The notes under the pieces were generated by a model. The model did not search any database. It saw only the letters and a list, made by a program, of their open reading frames with translations, and was not told the DNA's origin. Source: Dehalococcoidia bacterium (GTDB lineage: Bacteria > Chloroflexota > Dehalococcoidia > Dehalococcoidales > RBG-16-60-22). From it: a stretch of DNA of 8,239 bases. Position numbers and translations under genes: made by a program. Positions 6,023 through 8,239 of the stretch are shown here, one piece after another (position 1 is the stretch's first letter; the number at the start of each line of letters is the position of its first letter). The stretch is taken from assembly GCA_030605045.1 (NCBI GenBank), contig JAUWBK010000043.1, positions 1 through 8,239 on the forward strand, given 5' to 3'.

Positions 6023-6038
6023 TTGTTTAGAGACGAAA

Positions 6039-6698
6039 ATGGCAAGTTATATTTTCATGAAAGTCCTTGAATCAGCACCCCAGCGCTACGACAAGGGCAT
6101 CAACATACTCTCCCTGGGACAGAGCAAGAGGATTCAGCAACAAATCGTAGAAAACTATATCACTACAGATGACGAAGTTCTTGAAATTGGTTGTGGCACC
6201 GGAACTTTGGCAATATCCTGTGCTGAGAAGGGGGCCTCAGTAGTTGGTTTTGATATCTCCCCTCAAATGCTGGCTGTAGCTAGGCGAAAGGTACGGGAAC
6301 GAAATTTGACTGGTAAGGTTCAACTTCAAGAGATGGGTGCCATTGAAATGGACAAAGCCTTCGATAACGAGACATTCGATAAGATTGTGAGCACGTTAGT
6401 GTTTAGCGAGTTCTATCCTGATGAACAGAAGTATGTGCTGACGCAAGCCTACAGAATCCTAAGACCTGGCGGGCTCATTATCATCGCTGACGAGGTGAGG
6501 TCAAATTCGTTATGGAAGCGCGTCTTACAACTAACGGTTCGTATCCCCCTAATGGTAATAACGTATATCCTGACGCAAACATCAACCAAAGCACTGAAAG
6601 ATATCAGGAGTCCACTAGCTGATGCCGGATTCAAAATCATTCGCGAAAAGAGAAGCGTCCTCGATTCCTTCGCACTATATGTTGCCCAGAAGGGATAA
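6039..6698 (+). CDS. cpaM: Class I SAM-dependent methyltransferase, corrinoid-protein-associated (CpaM-like)
   Basis: This 219-residue protein has the Rossmann-type methyltransferase fold. Motif I is VLEIGCGTGTLA (47-58, SAM-binding glycine loop), followed by GFDISPQML (70-78, Asp72 expected to contact the SAM ribose) and LRPGGLIIIADEV (141-153). The N-terminal KVLESAPQRYDKGI (8-21) is, from memory, characteristic of methyltransferases found beside corrinoid proteins (CpaM). Residues about 166-180 are hydrophobic and could lie on the membrane. The frame continues back to ATG 5916, but those 41 extra residues do not resemble the family and contain the candidate promoter, so ATG 6039 is preferred with moderate certainty; ATG 6057 is also possible. 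The next gene starts only 5 bases after its stop, which indicates an operon. It may move a methyl group between SAM and the corrinoid partner. Substrate and direction are unknown. Confidence 0.8.
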   Translation: MASYIFMKVLESAPQRYDKGINILSLGQSKRIQQQIVENYITTDDEVLEIGCGTGTLAISCAEKGASVVGFDISPQMLAVARRKVRERNLTGKVQLQEMGAIEMDKAFDNETFDKIVSTLVFSEFYPDEQKYVLTQAYRILRPGGLIIIADEVRSNSLWKRVLQLTVRIPLMVITYILTQTSTKALKDIRSPLADAGFKIIREKRSVLDSFALYVAQKG

Positions 6699-6703
6699 CC
6701 AGA

Positions 6704-7789
6704 ATGCAAATTAAAGAAACTTTCAGAACAGCTATAGGGACCGTATTCCGTTTATTACCACTCTCCGTAGAGCCCGGACTGAGAATTTTTGGCCATCCTA
6801 CCGAAAGGAGTCCCGTCTTCGTCACGGCTAATTTTGATCTCACCGTAAAGAGGTTAGCAAGATATCTTAAAAATTTAGATTGTTATCTATTGGTGGCACC
6901 TACGGGCGGTATAAATGTTTGGTGTGCCGCCAAAGGCGGCAACTTTACCGCCCATTCCATAATCTCGGTGGTCAAAACTTCAGGGATTAGCCACAAGGTC
7001 GCTAACCGAACGTTGATATTACCCCAGCTCGCTGCTCCGGGTATTGACATCGGGCTAGTTAGAAAGGAAACAGGCTGGAACTGCAAGTTTGGCCCAGTAT
7101 ACGCCAGGGATATACCTGAATATATAGCTAATGGGTTCAAGAAGACCAACACCATGCGCCATGTAAAGTGGACTCTCGCTGACCGGCTGGATGTCGGTCT
7201 TGGGGTCTCTTCACCTGTCCTTCTCGCCATCTTGGTAATCTTGGCCATCTTCCTCAGGACTTGGCTTGTCGAGTTCGTGGTGCTGGGCTGGGGACTTGTA
7301 CTCCTGATGTACGGTTTCTTTCCTTGGATTCCAGGCAAAGCGGGATGGCATAAACTGCTTTTCCTGGAGGTGTTAATAGGGGTAGGACTTCTGGGCTATA
7401 TTTTCTTAGGGGCTGGCCAAATGGGGTATATCCGTAACCTGTTCTTCATGGCTATGGGGCTTGTCATGGTAATTGGGACTGATTTTAGCGGAGTAACTCC
7501 ACTTTATAAGAGTGACTTTGACCCCTTGCTAGATAAACTTGGCATTAGGCGTATTGGTCCGGTGAATTTCAGTGGGCGAGCCAAAATAATAGGTGGCAAT
7601 ATAATTCTTAACCAAACCAAATGTACCGCCTGTGGAATATGCTATGATGTTTGCCCCAGAGGGGTCTATGAGATAGGAAAGGATGAGCACAAGAGAGTGG
7701 TAATCAAATATCCGGAACTCTGTGAGGCCTGCGAAGCTTGTGTTCTTCAATGCCCCGAGGGAGCACTCTCCTTTGGAGCCCAGTTTTAA
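6704..7789 (+). CDS. HgcAB-like fusion: corrinoid (HgcA-type) domain, membrane domain and 2[4Fe-4S] ferredoxin
   Basis: This 361-residue protein joins three parts. Residues about 35-165 match the corrinoid domain of HgcA (CdhD-related), with GGINVWCAAKGG (68-79), RTLILPQLAAPGI (102-114) and FGPVYARDIPEYI (129-141). Cys74 corresponds to the HgcA cap-helix Cys that ligates cobalt. Residues about 170-263 form roughly four membrane helices. Residues 300-361 are an HgcB-like ferredoxin with two CxxCxxCxxxCP motifs (Cys307, 310, 313, 317 and Cys340, 343, 346, 350). The ferredoxin would supply electrons to keep the corrinoid as Co(I). Unlike true HgcA, the motif reads AAKGG rather than A(A/G)GKG, and the C-terminal cysteines of HgcB are absent (it ends GAQF). 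AAGGGA (6690-6695) gives a ribosome binding site 8 bases before ATG. Mercury methylation is therefore doubtful, and another methyl acceptor is likely. Confidence 0.88.
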   Translation: MQIKETFRTAIGTVFRLLPLSVEPGLRIFGHPTERSPVFVTANFDLTVKRLARYLKNLDCYLLVAPTGGINVWCAAKGGNFTAHSIISVVKTSGISHKVANRTLILPQLAAPGIDIGLVRKETGWNCKFGPVYARDIPEYIANGFKKTNTMRHVKWTLADRLDVGLGVSSPVLLAILVILAIFLRTWLVEFVVLGWGLVLLMYGFFPWIPGKAGWHKLLFLEVLIGVGLLGYIFLGAGQMGYIRNLFFMAMGLVMVIGTDFSGVTPLYKSDFDPLLDKLGIRRIGPVNFSGRAKIIGGNIILNQTKCTACGICYDVCPRGVYEIGKDEHKRVVIKYPELCEACEACVLQCPEGALSFGAQF

Positions 7790-7907
7790 ATTTAACAATT
7801 GGGTCAAATGTTTGCATAAAGTAGGGCCAGATTGGGAGTCTAGCGAGGGAATACAATTACCAAACAGTGAACGAGAAAAACTGTTTCTGGACAATTTGCG
7901 GAGCTAA
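7790..7907 (+). other. Protein-like open frame without its own start, after the HgcAB-like stop
   Basis: In a different phase from the fusion gene, 39 codons remain open to TAA 7905-7907 (ending EREKLFLDNLRS) with ordinary-looking composition but no in-frame ATG after 7789. It may be a decayed coding remnant, a frameshifted tail, or chance. An AAACAGT/ACTGTTT inverted repeat (7862-7868, 7880-7886) lies within it. No convincing terminator for the upstream operon is seen. Confidence 0.2.
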
Positions 7908-7939
7908 CTACAGGCTAAGTTAGGGGTAATATAATTACC
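7907..7939 (+). promoter_or_regulatory. Predicted promoter with overlapping palindromic operator
   Basis: A perfect -10 TATAAT (7930-7935) has a poor -35, ACTACA (7907-7912), at 17-base spacing. The -10 sits in a perfect inverted repeat, GGTAAT-ATA-ATTACC (7925-7939), a plausible dimeric repressor site that would block RNA polymerase. A near copy of the right half with flank (GGGAATACAATTACCAAA) occurs at 7847-7864. Confidence 0.4.
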
Positions 7940-7966
7940 AAAATCTAGGAAAGGGGGAATAAGCGA

Positions 7967-8239
7967 ATGTTTGGTATTGAAGTCATACTACTAGGGGTTT
8001 GGATATACTTGGCATGGATGGTTTGGAAAAAGAAAACAGTCTCAAGATATTTGAAAGCACTAAAAACATTCCTGCTAATAGCTGGAATATCAGGCATTAT
8101 GCTTATTGTATTTCTAGTTGGTGTTGTTTTATACAATGCAGTGTATGGTCTAGACGAAATAAGCGAAATAGCTGACACTATTGCTCACTACATCGGGTTT
8201 TCTCTTCTTGGGATGTTTTATATAGCAACTATTGGCGGC
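7967..8239 (+). CDS. Small membrane protein of unknown function, 5' part only
   Basis: ATG 7967 follows a strong purine-rich ribosome binding site (AAGGGGG, 7951-7957, 9 bases away), and the frame remains open for 91 codons to the end of the window. The visible part has three hydrophobic segments: residues about 3-19 (IEVILLGVWIYLAWMVW, N-terminal), 36-57 and 74-91. A basic patch (KKKTVSRYLK) follows the first and an acidic loop (LDEISEIAD) lies between the second and third, which suggests alternate topology. I recognise no domain. The region is more A+T rich than the preceding genes, and the gene has its own predicted promoter, so it probably is not part of the HgcAB-like operon. Confidence 0.65.
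   Translation, partial: MFGIEVILLGVWIYLAWMVWKKKTVSRYLKALKTFLLIAGISGIMLIVFLVGVVLYNAVYGLDEISEIADTIAHYIGFSLLGMFYIATIGG

Larger units (their letters stand above)
5595..6038. other. Intergenic region between tRNA-Glu and the methyltransferase
   Basis: These 444 bases hold the tRNA leader and promoter (minus strand) and the candidate methyltransferase promoter (plus strand). They also hold a 7-bp inverted repeat, CTCATAG/CTATGAG (5784-5790, 5797-5803), with a short T-run (5810-5814) a few bases later, which could be a weak plus-strand terminator. An open frame runs from ATG 5916 in phase with the methyltransferase, but it lacks a ribosome binding site. I see no other gene. Confidence 0.5.

Noticed and set aside
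5916..6038. N-terminal extension of the methyltransferase from ATG 5916
   Set aside because: No ribosome binding site precedes it, the 41 residues do not resemble the family N-terminus, and a good extended -10 promoter lies inside it. It cannot be fully excluded.
6704..7789. Calling the fusion a genuine mercury-methylating HgcA/HgcB
   Set aside because: The cap-helix motif is altered after NVWCAA and the HgcB C-terminal cysteines are missing, so only the HgcAB-like name is justified.
1..8239. CRISPR array, insertion sequence or transposase
   Set aside because: No regularly spaced direct repeats, terminal inverted repeats or transposase-like frames were seen on either strand.

Overview
The window looks like a chromosomal stretch of an anaerobic bacterium, most plausibly a Chloroflexota (Dehalococcoidia-type) lineage. 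This is an inference. It rests on an FcbT-type TRAP transporter whose binding lipoprotein has a long Ala-Pro linker, a TTG start codon, and an HgcAB-like corrinoid-ferredoxin fusion beside a methyltransferase. No rRNA or other strong taxonomic marker is present.

Layout: (1) 1-465, the 3' end of a D-2-hydroxyacid (phosphoglycerate-like) dehydrogenase that begins before the window, followed by a doubtful 18-codon frame. (2) 583-2116, minus strand, ridA followed by a threonine synthase-like PLP enzyme, led by a consensus-type promoter (TTGACA-17-CAGAAT). (3) 2117-2443, a divergent intergenic region holding promoters for both directions and a structured leader. (4) 2444-5523, a complete tripartite TRAP operon (binding lipoprotein, small and large membrane subunits). 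Two tandem hairpins lie between the first two genes, and the second covers the ribosome binding site of the small subunit. (5) 5521-5594, minus strand, tRNA-Glu(CUC), whose last three bases coincide with the stop codon of the TRAP large subunit. Its likely promoter lies about 120 bases upstream. (6) 6039-7789, a two-gene operon: a class I SAM-dependent methyltransferase (CpaM-like), then a single polypeptide joining an HgcA-like corrinoid domain, a membrane domain and an HgcB-like 2[4Fe-4S] ferredoxin. (7) 7967-8239, the start of an unrecognised small membrane protein, preceded by a palindrome overlapping a perfect -10 box.

How they fit together: the TRAP genes would import an organic acid (probably a carboxylate) using an ion gradient. 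RidA plus the PLP enzyme form an amino-acid module in which RidA may clear reactive enamines. The most interesting part is the methyltransferase/HgcAB-like pair. It keeps the cobalt-facing Cys and the fold signatures of the mercury-methylation corrinoid protein, but its cap-helix motif is altered (NVWCAAKGG rather than NVWCA(A/G)GKG), it is fused to its ferredoxin, and it lacks the HgcB C-terminal cysteines. That suggests a corrinoid methyl-transfer reaction with a substrate other than mercury.
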